From: Candidatus Babelota bacterium
GTDB taxonomy: Bacteria; Babelota; Babeliae; Babelales; Vermiphilaceae
Reading direction: 5' to 3'
DNA: 6,215 nucleotides
Assembly (NCBI GenBank): GCA_013213985.1
Contig: JABSSP010000086.1
Span: forward strand, 1-6,215
The notes under the pieces: generated by a model
Told to the model about the DNA's origin: nothing
Database searches by the model: none
What the model saw: only the letters and a program-made list of their open reading frames with translations
Program-made: the position numbers and the translations under genes
Shown here: one piece after another, positions 1-6,215 of the stretch
How positions within the stretch are numbered: position 1 is the stretch's first letter
Layout of the letters: every line of letters starts with the position of its first letter

Positions 1-1
1 C

Positions 2-394
2 GACGATGGAAACGCTCAAGATGCATTAACATATGAAGAATTTGATGATGCTCCAACAAATCAACTCATGGAACTTAACGGTCGCTTATATTTTAGAAAA
101 ACAATCATGGACTATTTCATTAAAACTGCTCTACTACAAAACAAATTTATAGACCCATTTACCCAAGAACCAATAGATCCAAAAATACTACATGCATTAA
201 TTGATCATTTTAATTTGCCACAAAACATTCTTGATGTAGATCTCACTAATCCTGTATACAAATATCTTAAAGATATACAAAATTATGAATTATCTGGGGT
301 ACAATCGCCCGCCCTTGATACGCAACATCAAGCAAACAAAAAACGTTTAATCTATTTTTTCAGAGAACGTAACTACGAATTTGATATGGAATAA
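2..394 (+). CDS. Hypothetical protein, C-terminal part only (5' end outside window)
   Basis: The frame is open from the left edge of the window, so the ATG at 68 is most likely internal and the gene starts upstream. The visible part is 130 codons ending in TAA at 392-394. It begins with an acidic stretch (DDGNAQDALTYEEFDD), followed by a region rich in aromatic and hydrophobic residues that is probably helical (RLYFRKTIMDYFIKTALL). Next comes the segment KFIDPFTQEPIDPKIL, and the protein ends in a charged tail (KKRLIYFFRERNYEFDME). The 'DPFTQEPI' segment faintly recalls the start of U-box/RING-like domains ('DPI..E.M.DPV'), but I cannot see a complete domain, so I assign no function. No membrane segment or signal is visible in this part. 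It converges on secA with a 47-bp gap and shares a bidirectional terminator with it. That it is a coding gene is fairly certain; its identity is unknown. Confidence 0.75.
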   Translation, partial: DDGNAQDALTYEEFDDAPTNQLMELNGRLYFRKTIMDYFIKTALLQNKFIDPFTQEPIDPKILHALIDHFNLPQNILDVDLTNPVYKYLKDIQNYELSGVQSPALDTQHQANKKRLIYFFRERNYEFDME

Positions 395-416
395 GAAAAA
401 ACGGAATAAGAAAAAA
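388..416. repeat. Short tandem duplication spanning a stop codon
   Basis: The 14-mer ggaataagaaaaaa occurs at 388-401 and again at 403-416, a period of 15 bp. The first copy carries the stop codon of the upstream plus-strand gene. This looks like replication slippage in an A-rich 3' untranslated region, with no evident function. Confidence 0.6.
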
Positions 417-421
417 AGATA

Positions 422-462
422 AAAAAATGTTGTGACGCAACTTATGTGCCACAACATTTTTT
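422..462. terminator. Bidirectional intrinsic terminator between convergent genes
   Basis: The left arm 422-434 (aaaaaatgttgtg) is perfectly complementary to the right arm 450-462 (cacaacatttttt), with a 15-nt loop. On the plus strand the stem ends in a T-run and is followed by gtattttt. On the minus strand it ends in a T-run followed by more T-rich sequence. It can therefore end transcription of both the gene stopping at 394 and secA. The secA stop (442-444) lies in the loop, and the right arm encodes the last residues of SecA (the CC of the zinc motif and the preceding lysine codons). Confidence 0.75.
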
Positions 463-2991
463 GTATTTTTTACCCGAGCCACATGGACATGGGTCATTGC
501 GGCCAACTTTTTGTTCAGCACGTTTTACGGTGACGGGCTTAGCACCCTTACCTTCAGGCCCTGCAGACGCACCTGAAACCATGCTCATTTCTGCTAATTC
601 TTTTTCTCTACGCTCTTCGAGTGCGTGATCATCAAAACGTTCAAGGTTCAAGTGGAAGATGTGGTGAACAATGTCACGCCGCACGCTGCGCATCATGTCT
701 TTAAACATGGCAAACGCTTCGCGCTTGTATTCAATCAACGGATTTTTTTGTCCCCAGCTGCGTAAACTGATCCCTTCTTTAAGATGATCTAAGTTTACCA
801 TGTGCTGTTTCCAGGCTTGGTCAATAGTTTCTAAGAGCAACCATTTTTCAGCATTGTGAACAACCTTTTCATTTTGCTGATTACGATATAATGAATATTT
901 TTCTAACAAGAAGTTAATAAGGTCTTTTTCAAACGTATCAGCATTTTTTATGCTTAATCCCGCATCCCAAAAATGATCTTCAGGTAATCCAGTAATAATA
1001 CTGAATTCTTTAAAGATGGTTTCTATGCTATCTTTCTTTAGATCACGTTTTGGTGCATGAGCAGCCATTGCATCTTGGACAGCTCCGTCAATAAGATCAC
1101 GAACAAGACCATAAATAGATTCCTGACTATCAAGAATATCACGACGATATTCGTACACCACGGTACGTTGTTGATTTAAGACATCATCGTATTCAATTAA
1201 ATTTTTACGAATACCAAAGTTGTATTTTTCTACTTTTTCTTGTGCGCGTTCAATGGTTTTAGAAACAAATTTTGATTCAATTATTTCGTCTTCTTCCATG
1301 CCAAACATCTGCATGCGATTTTTCATCGTATCGCCCGCAAAGCGCTTGATTAAATCATCTTCTAATGAAATGTAAAAGCGCGACTCACCATGATCACCCT
1401 GCCGCCCTGCACGACCACGCAATTGATTATCAATGCGTCGACTTTCGTGACGTTCGGTTCCTAAAATATACAACCCCCCAGCTTTTAATGATTCAGGAGT
1501 TAATTTAATGTCGGTACCACGACCAGCCATGTTGGTTGCAATGGTAATATGGCTCGCTTCACCCGCATGCTCTATAATTTCTGCTTCACGTTGATGCTGT
1601 TTTGCGTTTAATACTTCATGTTTAATACCATGCTTTGAAAGAATCGCACTCAACAATTCTGACGTTTCAATAGCAACGGTACCAATTAAAACAGGTTGAC
1701 CCTTTTTGTACCGTTCTTTAACGTCGTCAACAATTGATTTGTATTTTGCGTTTTTAGTTAAGAAAATATAATCTGACTTATCGCTACGAATCAGCGGTTT
1801 ATTAGTTGGAACCGCGATAGCCTGTAGCTTGTAAATTTTATAAAATTCTTCTGATTCGGTCATTGCCGTACCGGTCATACCGGCAAGTTTTTTATAGAGT
1901 CTAAAGAAATTTTGCAGTGTGATTGAAGCGAGCGTATGTGTTTCTGTTTCTATCTCAACGCCCTCTTTTGCTTCGAGCGCTTGATGCAAGCCATCACTGT
2001 AACGGCGACCTGGTAAAATACGTCCGGTGAATTCGTCAACAATTAAAACTTGATTATCTTTAACCACATAATCAACGTCACGTTTAAAAATTTTATTCGC
2101 TTTTAACGCTTGCTTGCAATGGTGAAGGATATTAATATTTTCTACTGCATACAAATTATCAACGCGGAAAAAATCTTCTAATTTATCATTGCCTGATTCA
2201 GTGAGTAATACGGATCGTTCTTTTTCATCAACTTCGTAATCTTCATCTTTTTTTAATGCTTTAGCTGCACTATTGGCACTCGTATAGTATTTACTTTTTT
2301 CGTTAGTGGGGCCTGAAATAATTAATGGCGTTCGCGCTTCGTCAATTAAAATCGAGTCAACTTCGTCAATAATGGCGTAACTTAAATCGCGCTGCACATA
2401 ATCTGATAAACGATGTTTCATGTTATCGCGCAAATAATCAAAACCAAGTTCATTATTTGTTGCGTATAAAATATCGGCTTGATACGCTTTTTTGCGCTCT
2501 GCATCGTCCATGTTGTTTTTTAAACATGCAACTTCAAGACCAAGGAATTCATAAATAGGATTCATCCAATCCGCATCACGATCTGCAAGATAATCGTTAA
2601 CGGTTACCAAGTGTGCGCCTTTTCCTGACAAAGCATTAAGGTACAGCGGCAATGTAGCAGTTAATGTTTTACCTTCACCGGTTTTCATTTCAATGATTTT
2701 GCCTTGGTGCAAAACAATGCCACCCATTAATTGCACATCATAATGGCGCTGGCCAAGTTTCCTTTTTGCTACTTCACGCACAACCGCAAATGCTTCAGGC
2801 AAAATATCATCAAGTGTTTTACCTTGACTCAGTTGCTCTCTAAATTCATTTGTTTTAGCAGCAAGTTGTTCGTCAGTAAGACTGCTAATTGCTGGTTCTA
2901 AAGAATTAATTTTTTTAACGATAGGCTGCAACTTACGTAGTTCACGCTCGTTGTTTGTACCAAAAACTTTTGCCAATAAGCCCGCAAACAT
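442..2991 (-). CDS. secA: Preprotein translocase ATPase SecA
   Basis: SecA is the cytoplasmic ATPase motor that pushes unfolded preproteins through the SecYEG channel. The frame is 855 codons from an ATG at 3009 or 849 from an ATG at 2991. I prefer 2991: the sequence from there ([16 protein letters not shown]) aligns with the normal SecA N-terminus (MLIKLLTKVFGSRNDR in E. coli), and AAGGAT lies 7 nt upstream of it, whereas the outer ATG has no clear ribosome site. In the 855-residue numbering, Walker A is MKTGEGKT (108-115) and [14 protein letters not shown] is at 184-197. Walker [15 protein letters not shown] is at 215-228, AGMTGTA at 376-382, TNMAGRGTD at 492-500 and RGRAGRQGD with the arginine fingers at 531-539. 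The helical scaffold/wing region follows. The C-terminal SEC-C zinc motif [13 protein letters not shown] (841-853) is intact; it is the usual SecB- and phospholipid-binding tail. The loop after GRGTD is short, as in Gram-positive SecA, and lacks the insertion present in E. coli. The gene appears complete and functional. Confidence 0.98.
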   Translation of the reverse strand: MFAGLLAKVFGTNNERELRKLQPIVKKINSLEPAISSLTDEQLAAKTNEFREQLSQGKTLDDILPEAFAVVREVAKRKLGQRHYDVQLMGGIVLHQGKIIEMKTGEGKTLTATLPLYLNALSGKGAHLVTVNDYLADRDADWMNPIYEFLGLEVACLKNNMDDAERKKAYQADILYATNNELGFDYLRDNMKHRLSDYVQRDLSYAIIDEVDSILIDEARTPLIISGPTNEKSKYYTSANSAAKALKKDEDYEVDEKERSVLLTESGNDKLEDFFRVDNLYAVENINILHHCKQALKANKIFKRDVDYVVKDNQVLIVDEFTGRILPGRRYSDGLHQALEAKEGVEIETETHTLASITLQNFFRLYKKLAGMTGTAMTESEEFYKIYKLQAIAVPTNKPLIRSDKSDYIFLTKNAKYKSIVDDVKERYKKGQPVLIGTVAIETSELLSAILSKHGIKHEVLNAKQHQREAEIIEHAGEASHITIATNMAGRGTDIKLTPESLKAGGLYILGTERHESRRIDNQLRGRAGRQGDHGESRFYISLEDDLIKRFAGDTMKNRMQMFGMEEDEIIESKFVSKTIERAQEKVEKYNFGIRKNLIEYDDVLNQQRTVVYEYRRDILDSQESIYGLVRDLIDGAVQDAMAAHAPKRDLKKDSIETIFKEFSIITGLPEDHFWDAGLSIKNADTFEKDLINFLLEKYSLYRNQQNEKVVHNAEKWLLLETIDQAWKQHMVNLDHLKEGISLRSWGQKNPLIEYKREAFAMFKDMMRSVRRDIVHHIFHLNLERFDDHALEERREKELAEMSMVSGASAGPEGKGAKPVTVKRAEQKVGRNDPCPCGSGKKYKKCCGT

Positions 2992-3003
2992 TTTTTTATC
3001 CTT
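2992..3003 (-). promoter_or_regulatory. Ribosome binding site that decides the secA start
   Basis: Read on the minus strand, this is ATAAGGATAAAAAA directly before the ATG at 2991. AAGGA stands at a standard 7-8 nt distance. The alternative ATG at 3009 is preceded only by ATAAAGAAAA, a poor Shine-Dalgarno. Confidence 0.6.
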
Positions 3004-3009
3004 ATCCAT

Positions 3010-3158
3010 TTTTCTTTATAAAAACCATTTCAAGTGTACGTACGGCCTTTATAAAAAGTAAATAGTACGAGTATTCATATAATTTTTTTGTTCAGTGACA
3101 GTAATTTAAATGTACCATAAATAGGCTGATGGGACAATATGATGGCCTACATTATTCT
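3010..3158. other. AT-rich intergenic region upstream of secA
   Basis: This stretch must contain the secA promoter and leader, as the next minus-strand gene upstream ends at 3286. Several TATAAA/TATAAT-like hexamers are present on the minus strand, but none has a matching -35 at good spacing, so I do not name a promoter. No RNA gene or reading frame with coding character is visible. Confidence 0.5.
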
Positions 3159-3273
3159 ATTCGTATTCTTCGACAAGCTCAGGACGAACGGAGGAAAAAC
3201 ATAAACTGTCTTTATTCTCTCTTTTTTGATAAAGCCTTTTCCGTTCGTCCTGAGTTTGTCGAAGGATACGAAT
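3159..3273. repeat. Long imperfect inverted repeat (REP-like element)
   Basis: The left arm 3159-3191 contains cttcgacaagctcaggacga, and the right arm 3241-3273 contains its near-complement, tcgtcctgagtttgtcgaag. The arms are 33 bp with only two mismatches, and they enclose a 49-nt AT-rich loop. In a plus-strand transcript both mismatches become G-U pairs, so the plus-strand RNA would form an unbroken stem; in a minus-strand transcript they would be A-C mismatches. From memory, cores of this type recur in many uncultivated bacterial genomes, where they give spurious 'FDKLRTNG'-type peptides in gene predictions. There is no T-run after either arm, so it is not a standard terminator. It sits 12 bp past the stop of the neighbouring broken gene. 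Confidence 0.85.
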
Positions 3274-3285
3274 GATGAATATTTT

Positions 3286-4200
3286 TTACGAATACAACTC
3301 TCGATTATATCCTTCACCGGACATGATAGTTTGCTTGACGTATTCAAGATTAGTTATTAAATTTTGCGCTGCACTCAAACGGTCACGATATTTATAGGGA
3401 ATGTTTGCTATAATATCAGCCAATAAACTCACATCTTTACGCAAAGCAGCGACATAATCAATATACGGATATGAGCTATCCACGTATCTATTTTTTTCTA
3501 AGCAGGCTGTACAAAATTCATCTGATAAACGATATGGATTATGTGGATATACACGAATTGCATCAAGTTCTTTGCCATATTTTATCCACATGGTGTCTTC
3601 ACATTCATATGAAACAAAATACGCATCGTGTTGTCGCATGTATGAGTATACATAATCTAAACGAGGAATAATGTGATCAATGTCGGCCACAAGTGATTTC
3701 ATTGTTCTGTAGGTATAAGCTCCCACTCCTTCATTAAATCGTACATCTTGCATGCACTCAGCAAGTCGATTGCGATTGAAACGTAATTTTTTTAGTGTTT
3801 GATTAATGTACAAAAGATAGATATTTATTGAATCACCACCGCGTTTATGAGTTGCCAATTCATAAAGTAAATCTTCATCAACATCAAGCCAATATTTGTT
3901 GCCTCTGTCGTGAGCTTATTCAAAACGGTCTTCGAAAATATCAAGCGCGTCACGATATTTGTCTATGCAGCTATTGTATGCCCTGCGCGCATCCCAAATT
4001 ATTGTGTCATCTGACGGCCCGGATAAATAATTGTAGAGCATTCCCGCGCTCAATGCACCTACAGCCATTGCTGCCAAAGTTTTAACTTTACTTGATCTCT
4101 TGTGTCCATTGCAACGATCATAAGAAGCTGATGCCACATGCACTGACAAAAGACTCAGCATTACAATAAGCGTTTTTGTTTTTTTCATACGAAGTATCAT
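3286..4200 (-). pseudogene. Exported protein gene interrupted by one in-frame TAA (nonsense pseudogene or split gene)
   Basis: From the ATG at 4200 the frame runs 94 codons to TAA at 3916-3918. It then continues in the same frame, without a stop, for another 209 codons to TAA at 3286-3288. The whole is 304 codons with one nonsense codon at position 95. The first part starts MILRMKKTKT and has a signal peptide with a likely cleavage after ASA (residue 25). A second hydrophobic Ala/Gly-rich stretch lies at about 41-59. After the stop the frame resumes (AHDRGNKYWLDVDEDLLYEL) with similar helical, aromatic-rich character. It contains Cys at 149, 200, 230 and 233, besides C30 and C78 before the stop. 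The first possible downstream start is a TTG at 3858 with no clear ribosome site, so the second part is unlikely to be an independent gene. A single C-to-T change (CAA to TAA) would explain the break. The gene lies 29 bp after the preceding gene, probably in one operon. I do not recognise the family. A sequencing error cannot be excluded. Confidence 0.7.
3919..4200 (-). CDS. Short secreted protein, N-terminal part of the interrupted gene
   Basis: This is the part that would be translated if the TAA at 3916-3918 is real. It gives a 94-residue product with a Sec signal peptide (basic MKKTKT, hydrophobic LIVMLSLLSVHV, ASA cleavage site). A second hydrophobic helix follows and the product ends at ...KYRDALDIFEDRFE. 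Two starts are possible: the ATG at 4200, spaced like the start of the upstream gene after a GATCTAC leader, or the ATG at 4188 (MKKTKT), which gives a more typical signal peptide. The product could persist as a truncated membrane or periplasmic peptide. No function can be assigned. Confidence 0.5.
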
Positions 4201-4229
4201 AGTAGATCTTTCTTTAAAAATATAATTTT

Positions 4230-5573
4230 TTAACTTCGTGGAGGGCCATCAGTACGCGGTCTTGACCCTGGTTGTATTTCATCTTTAAGCATTTCTTCTG
4301 ACGGAGCGGTTGGTTCAACACGTCGCGGTGGCCCTTCTTGCTGTCCATTATTGTTGTATCCAGGCACACATGCCGGTGGTCGAGGTGCTTGATATTGTTT
4401 TAACCTTTCTGCAAGTTCTTTACTTTTTCTATTGCATTGGCTTAATTTAGCCTTGAATTTATTAATTATTTTGGTTTGCTCATCTTTTTCTTTAAAAAGT
4501 TGGTTGTTGCAGTTTTCTATCACCCTGTATTTTCTTTGCAATTCGCGCAGTGGCCGTTCTTTGTTTTCAAGTAAGCCTATGGCCGCTTTAGTCGCCGACT
4601 CCGCCACTTGAGTTTGTCTTCTAATAGCGTCGGTTTTTGCTTGTTCAACTACAATTGACTGTTGCTTTACTAAACGATCCTGTTTCCGTTGCTCCCGGTC
4701 ATAATTATTTTTGACTCGTTGTGCTGCAGCTGCTTCTTCTTGTTGATATGCAGTACTTGAAAGTACAAGTTCTGTAAAACGCGTTAAAACTTTTTTAGTG
4801 TTTTGTGCAGTATCAACACATTGTGTGTACTGTTCTCTTAGTGCTCGTTCTTCTAACCCAAATGCCGTAGTAATATCGGTGTTCCACTCTTTAACACACC
4901 GCGCGAGAGGATAATCACTATTGCCACAACGGGCTTGTGCCAACTGAATTGCTTTTTGCTGAACATCTTTATCGCTCATGCGATTATAATATGAGCCAGA
5001 CTGTTCAAATTTTTTATAAAGTTCCAATGCTTGTCCATTTTTTTGCCCAAGTTTTTGTGCTGTAAGATGTGCTTGTATATATGACCTATTCATTTGATAT
5101 GTTTGCTCAATCTTTTCAAGTTTGCTTATCAACTCACCAAGTCTTTCAGCTAATTGAGGCAGTTCGGCTTGTTGTGTTGCATCTTTTTCTTTGCGATTAC
5201 AATCATTAACCAATGTACGTTGTGTAGTAAGCTGCGAAAGTGAAGATTGAATTTCGTGCACTGCGTTTTCATCAAAGCCTCTCTTAATCATAGCTTCACG
5301 CGCCTCGTCTGCCGGCTGTTCGCTTAAGTGAAATAAAGGAGTATAGCGTGCATTTTCTTGATTAAACGTTCGTGAGGCTTGAGCAGCAATTTCAGCGGGT
5401 GATTTTTTTTGACTATCGGTACCAAGTTTATAGCCAAAAAGTCCGGCTGCCCCAACAACCACTGACCCAAAAACTATAGTTACTGGTTCAAGAGCCACAC
5501 AAACAGCTGGCCCTCCAACAAAACTTAACAAAATTGGCAACGCACCGTGCTTGAGTATTTTTTTTGTATACAT
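4230..5573 (-). CDS. Exported or membrane-anchored coiled-coil protein of unknown function
   Basis: This 447-residue protein is not one I recognise. I start it at the ATG at 5573 because GAAGGA lies 6 nt upstream; the frame extends to a TTG at 5615, but that sits only about 17 bp after the -10 box and has no ribosome site. The N-terminus has basic residues (MYTKKILKHG), then hydrophobic segments at about 11-28 and 31-50 (VTIVFGSVVVGAAGLFGYKL). This suggests either a signal peptide followed by a membrane helix or a hairpin anchor. Residues about 105-395 are rich in Q, E, K, R and A, with long predicted helices and coiled coils (for example 140-160, 275-320 and 335-395). The tail from about 396 is Pro/Gly/Arg-rich. 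Eight cysteines are scattered through it (25, 125, 216, 226, 252, 355, 380, 402), which could form disulfides outside the cytoplasm. It ends 29 bp before the interrupted gene and shares its layout of an export signal plus a second Gly/Ala-rich hydrophobic stretch. A cell-envelope structural or adaptor role is possible but unproven. Confidence 0.85.
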   Translation of the reverse strand: MYTKKILKHGALPILLSFVGGPAVCVALEPVTIVFGSVVVGAAGLFGYKLGTDSQKKSPAEIAAQASRTFNQENARYTPLFHLSEQPADEAREAMIKRGFDENAVHEIQSSLSQLTTQRTLVNDCNRKEKDATQQAELPQLAERLGELISKLEKIEQTYQMNRSYIQAHLTAQKLGQKNGQALELYKKFEQSGSYYNRMSDKDVQQKAIQLAQARCGNSDYPLARCVKEWNTDITTAFGLEERALREQYTQCVDTAQNTKKVLTRFTELVLSSTAYQQEEAAAAQRVKNNYDREQRKQDRLVKQQSIVVEQAKTDAIRRQTQVAESATKAAIGLLENKERPLRELQRKYRVIENCNNQLFKEKDEQTKIINKFKAKLSQCNRKSKELAERLKQYQAPRPPACVPGYNNNGQQEGPPRRVEPTAPSEEMLKDEIQPGSRPRTDGPPRS

Positions 5574-5585
5574 CGTAGATCCTTC
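5574..5585 (-). promoter_or_regulatory. Ribosome binding site for the coiled-coil protein gene
   Basis: On the minus strand GAAGGATCTACG stands directly before the ATG at 5573. It identifies this ATG, not the upstream TTG, as the start. A near copy, GAAAGATCTACT, precedes the ATG at 4200 of the next gene. Confidence 0.65.
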
Positions 5586-5631
5586 ATAATAATTTATGTA
5601 AATAACAAAAAGCAAAACATATATAATTGTT

Positions 5632-5640
5632 ATTATACCA
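5632..5640 (-). promoter_or_regulatory. Extended -10 promoter for the exported-protein operon
   Basis: On the minus strand the sequence reads TGGTATAAT, a perfect TGn-TATAAT extended -10 box. The -35 at 17-bp spacing (TGTAAA) is weak, as is common for extended -10 promoters. Transcription would begin near 5625, giving a leader of about 50 nt before the ATG at 5573. It probably drives both the coiled-coil gene and the interrupted gene behind it. Confidence 0.55.
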
Positions 5641-5730
5641 AAGGATACATGTAATTTACACAGCCCCCATTTTGGAGCAACTTTACAAAACCACCCCTAT
5701 AGACTAGCCTAATTGGGATAGGACCATTAC
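5641..5730. other. Divergent intergenic region upstream of atpD
   Basis: This region must contain the atpD promoter. A weak candidate is TTTACA (5682-5687), then 17 bp, then TAGCCT (5705-5710); the second box fits poorly. The stretch has unusual C-runs (cagccccca, ccacccc) compared with its AT-rich surroundings. A 5-bp inverted repeat, cctat (5696-5700) with atagg (5718-5722), is too short to call an operator. Confidence 0.35.
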
Positions 5731-5732
5731 GC

Positions 5733-5740
5733 GGGAGGAA
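5733..5740 (+). promoter_or_regulatory. Strong Shine-Dalgarno for atpD
   Basis: GGGAGGAA lies upstream of the ATG at 5751, about 11-12 nt from it. This is slightly longer than ideal, but the match to the 16S anti-SD is the strongest in the window and fits a highly expressed gene. Confidence 0.65.
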
Positions 5741-5750
5741 AAATAGACTC

Positions 5751-6215
5751 ATGCCCGAAACAACAAAAGCAAAACAACCTAAAACAAAAAAAGAAATTCA
5801 CCCACGCGGCCATGTGTTGAGTGTCAGTGGCACTGTTATTGATGTGCAATTTTCCCAAGAACATATGCCCGATATTTTGAATGCACTACACATTATTTTT
5901 CCTAAAGGCAGTGATCCTGCGCAAGCAACTATTGAAGTTGCACAACAATTGGGTGACAGCATTGTCCGCTGCATTGCAATTGATAATATTTTCAACATCA
6001 GTCGTGGACTATCCGTTATTGACACAGGTTCACCCATTAAAGTTCCTGTCGGCAATGAAGTGCTTGGTCGCCTCTTCAACGTGTTGGGCCAGACAATTGA
6101 TAACAAACCTCCGCTGCATGTAAAAAAAAAATGGTCAATTTATCGCCAAGCACCACCACTTGTTCAACAAAAAATAGCAAACGAAATTCAAGAAACAGGC
6201 ATTAAGATCATCGAC
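5751..6215 (+). CDS. atpD: F-type ATP synthase subunit beta, N-terminal part (runs off the right edge)
   Basis: This is the beta subunit, which carries the catalytic nucleotide sites of the F1 head, here 155 codons of a protein usually about 465-480 long. Family-typical stretches are visible: GHVLSVSGTVIDVQF (20-34), the beta-barrel start; QQLGDSIVRCIAID (65-78); and RGLSVIDTGSPIKVPVGNEVLGRLFNVLG in pieces across 85-113. ETGIKIID (148-155) normally comes just before the Walker A region, so the P-loop and catalytic residues lie outside the window. The N-terminus carries about 16 extra residues compared with E. coli AtpD. They are lysine-rich (MPETTKAKQPKTKKEIHP) and probably disordered. The loop at 78-85 (DNIFNISR) departs from the usual 'DGLxRG' form. 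The gene starts right after a divergent promoter region, so no atpG precedes it; it appears to lead its own transcription unit. Confidence 0.95.
   Translation, partial: MPETTKAKQPKTKKEIHPRGHVLSVSGTVIDVQFSQEHMPDILNALHIIFPKGSDPAQATIEVAQQLGDSIVRCIAIDNIFNISRGLSVIDTGSPIKVPVGNEVLGRLFNVLGQTIDNKPPLHVKKKWSIYRQAPPLVQQKIANEIQETGIKIID

Noticed and set aside
446..628. 60-codon plus-strand frame
   Set aside because: Antisense to the conserved C-terminus of secA; no ribosome site and no independent coding character.
3159..3273. Intrinsic terminator for the minus-strand operon
   Set aside because: The stem is long, the loop is 49 nt and no T-run follows the stem on the minus strand, so it does not fit an intrinsic terminator.
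3147..3347. 66-codon minus-strand frame across the inverted repeat
   Set aside because: Its FDKLRTNG and FVLSLSK segments are translations of the two repeat arms, and it overlaps the end of the interrupted gene in another frame; a typical repeat-derived spurious frame.
3471..3671. 66-codon plus-strand frame
   Set aside because: Antisense to the second half of the interrupted gene, with low-complexity composition and no ribosome site.
3286..3858. Independent 190-residue gene starting at TTG 3858
   Set aside because: TTG has no Shine-Dalgarno, and protein-like sequence continues in frame upstream to the TAA at 3916, so it is better seen as the rear part of one interrupted gene.
3828..4085. 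85-codon plus-strand frame rich in His and Cys
   Set aside because: Antisense to the interrupted gene and spans its stop codon; composition is explained by the opposite strand.
5798..6106. 102-codon minus-strand frame
   Set aside because: Antisense to atpD, which is clearly the coding strand by family similarity.
5881..6123. 80-codon plus-strand frame
   Set aside because: Out of frame within atpD; no ribosome site.
1..6215. CRISPR array, tRNA, rRNA or transposase gene
   Set aside because: Reading both strands I saw no regularly spaced repeats, cloverleaf sequences, rRNA stretches or transposase motifs.

Overview
This AT-rich bacterial window holds two recognisable housekeeping genes, secA (minus strand) and the start of atpD (plus strand). 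They flank a small minus-strand cluster of exported proteins that I do not recognise. A partial plus-strand gene of unknown function runs in from the left edge. The small exported proteins of unknown family, the AT-rich composition and the 'cttcgacaagctcagg'-type inverted repeat are compatible with an uncultivated, possibly host-associated lineage such as Dependentiae (TM6). That assignment is an inference from general impression, not a demonstrated placement.

Layout from left to right. (1) Positions 2-394 (+) are the C-terminal 130 codons of an unknown protein. (2) Positions 422-462 are a perfect-arm hairpin serving the convergent gene pair; it overlaps the last codons of secA. (3) secA (-) occupies 442-2991 or 442-3009. 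(4) An AT-rich intergenic stretch holds a 33-bp-arm imperfect inverted repeat (3159-3273). (5) A broken or split gene (-) runs from 4200 to 3286. It is one continuous reading frame of 304 codons interrupted by a single TAA at codon 95. (6) Positions 4230-5573 (-) encode a 447-residue protein with a hydrophobic N-terminus, a coiled-coil-rich body and a Pro-rich tail. It probably forms an operon with the broken gene, 29 bp apart. (7) A divergent intergenic region (5574-5750) carries an extended -10 promoter for the cluster and a strong Shine-Dalgarno for atpD. (8) atpD (+) runs from 5751 off the right edge.

Functionally, SecA would drive export of precursors such as the two cluster proteins, both of which have export-type N-termini; this is a general link, not a specific one. 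atpD is the first gene of its transcription unit here, which departs from the common atp operon order. The points most worth a second look are the in-frame nonsense interruption, the inverted repeat next to it, the uncharacterised exported coiled-coil protein, and the atpD-first arrangement with its lysine-rich N-terminal extension.
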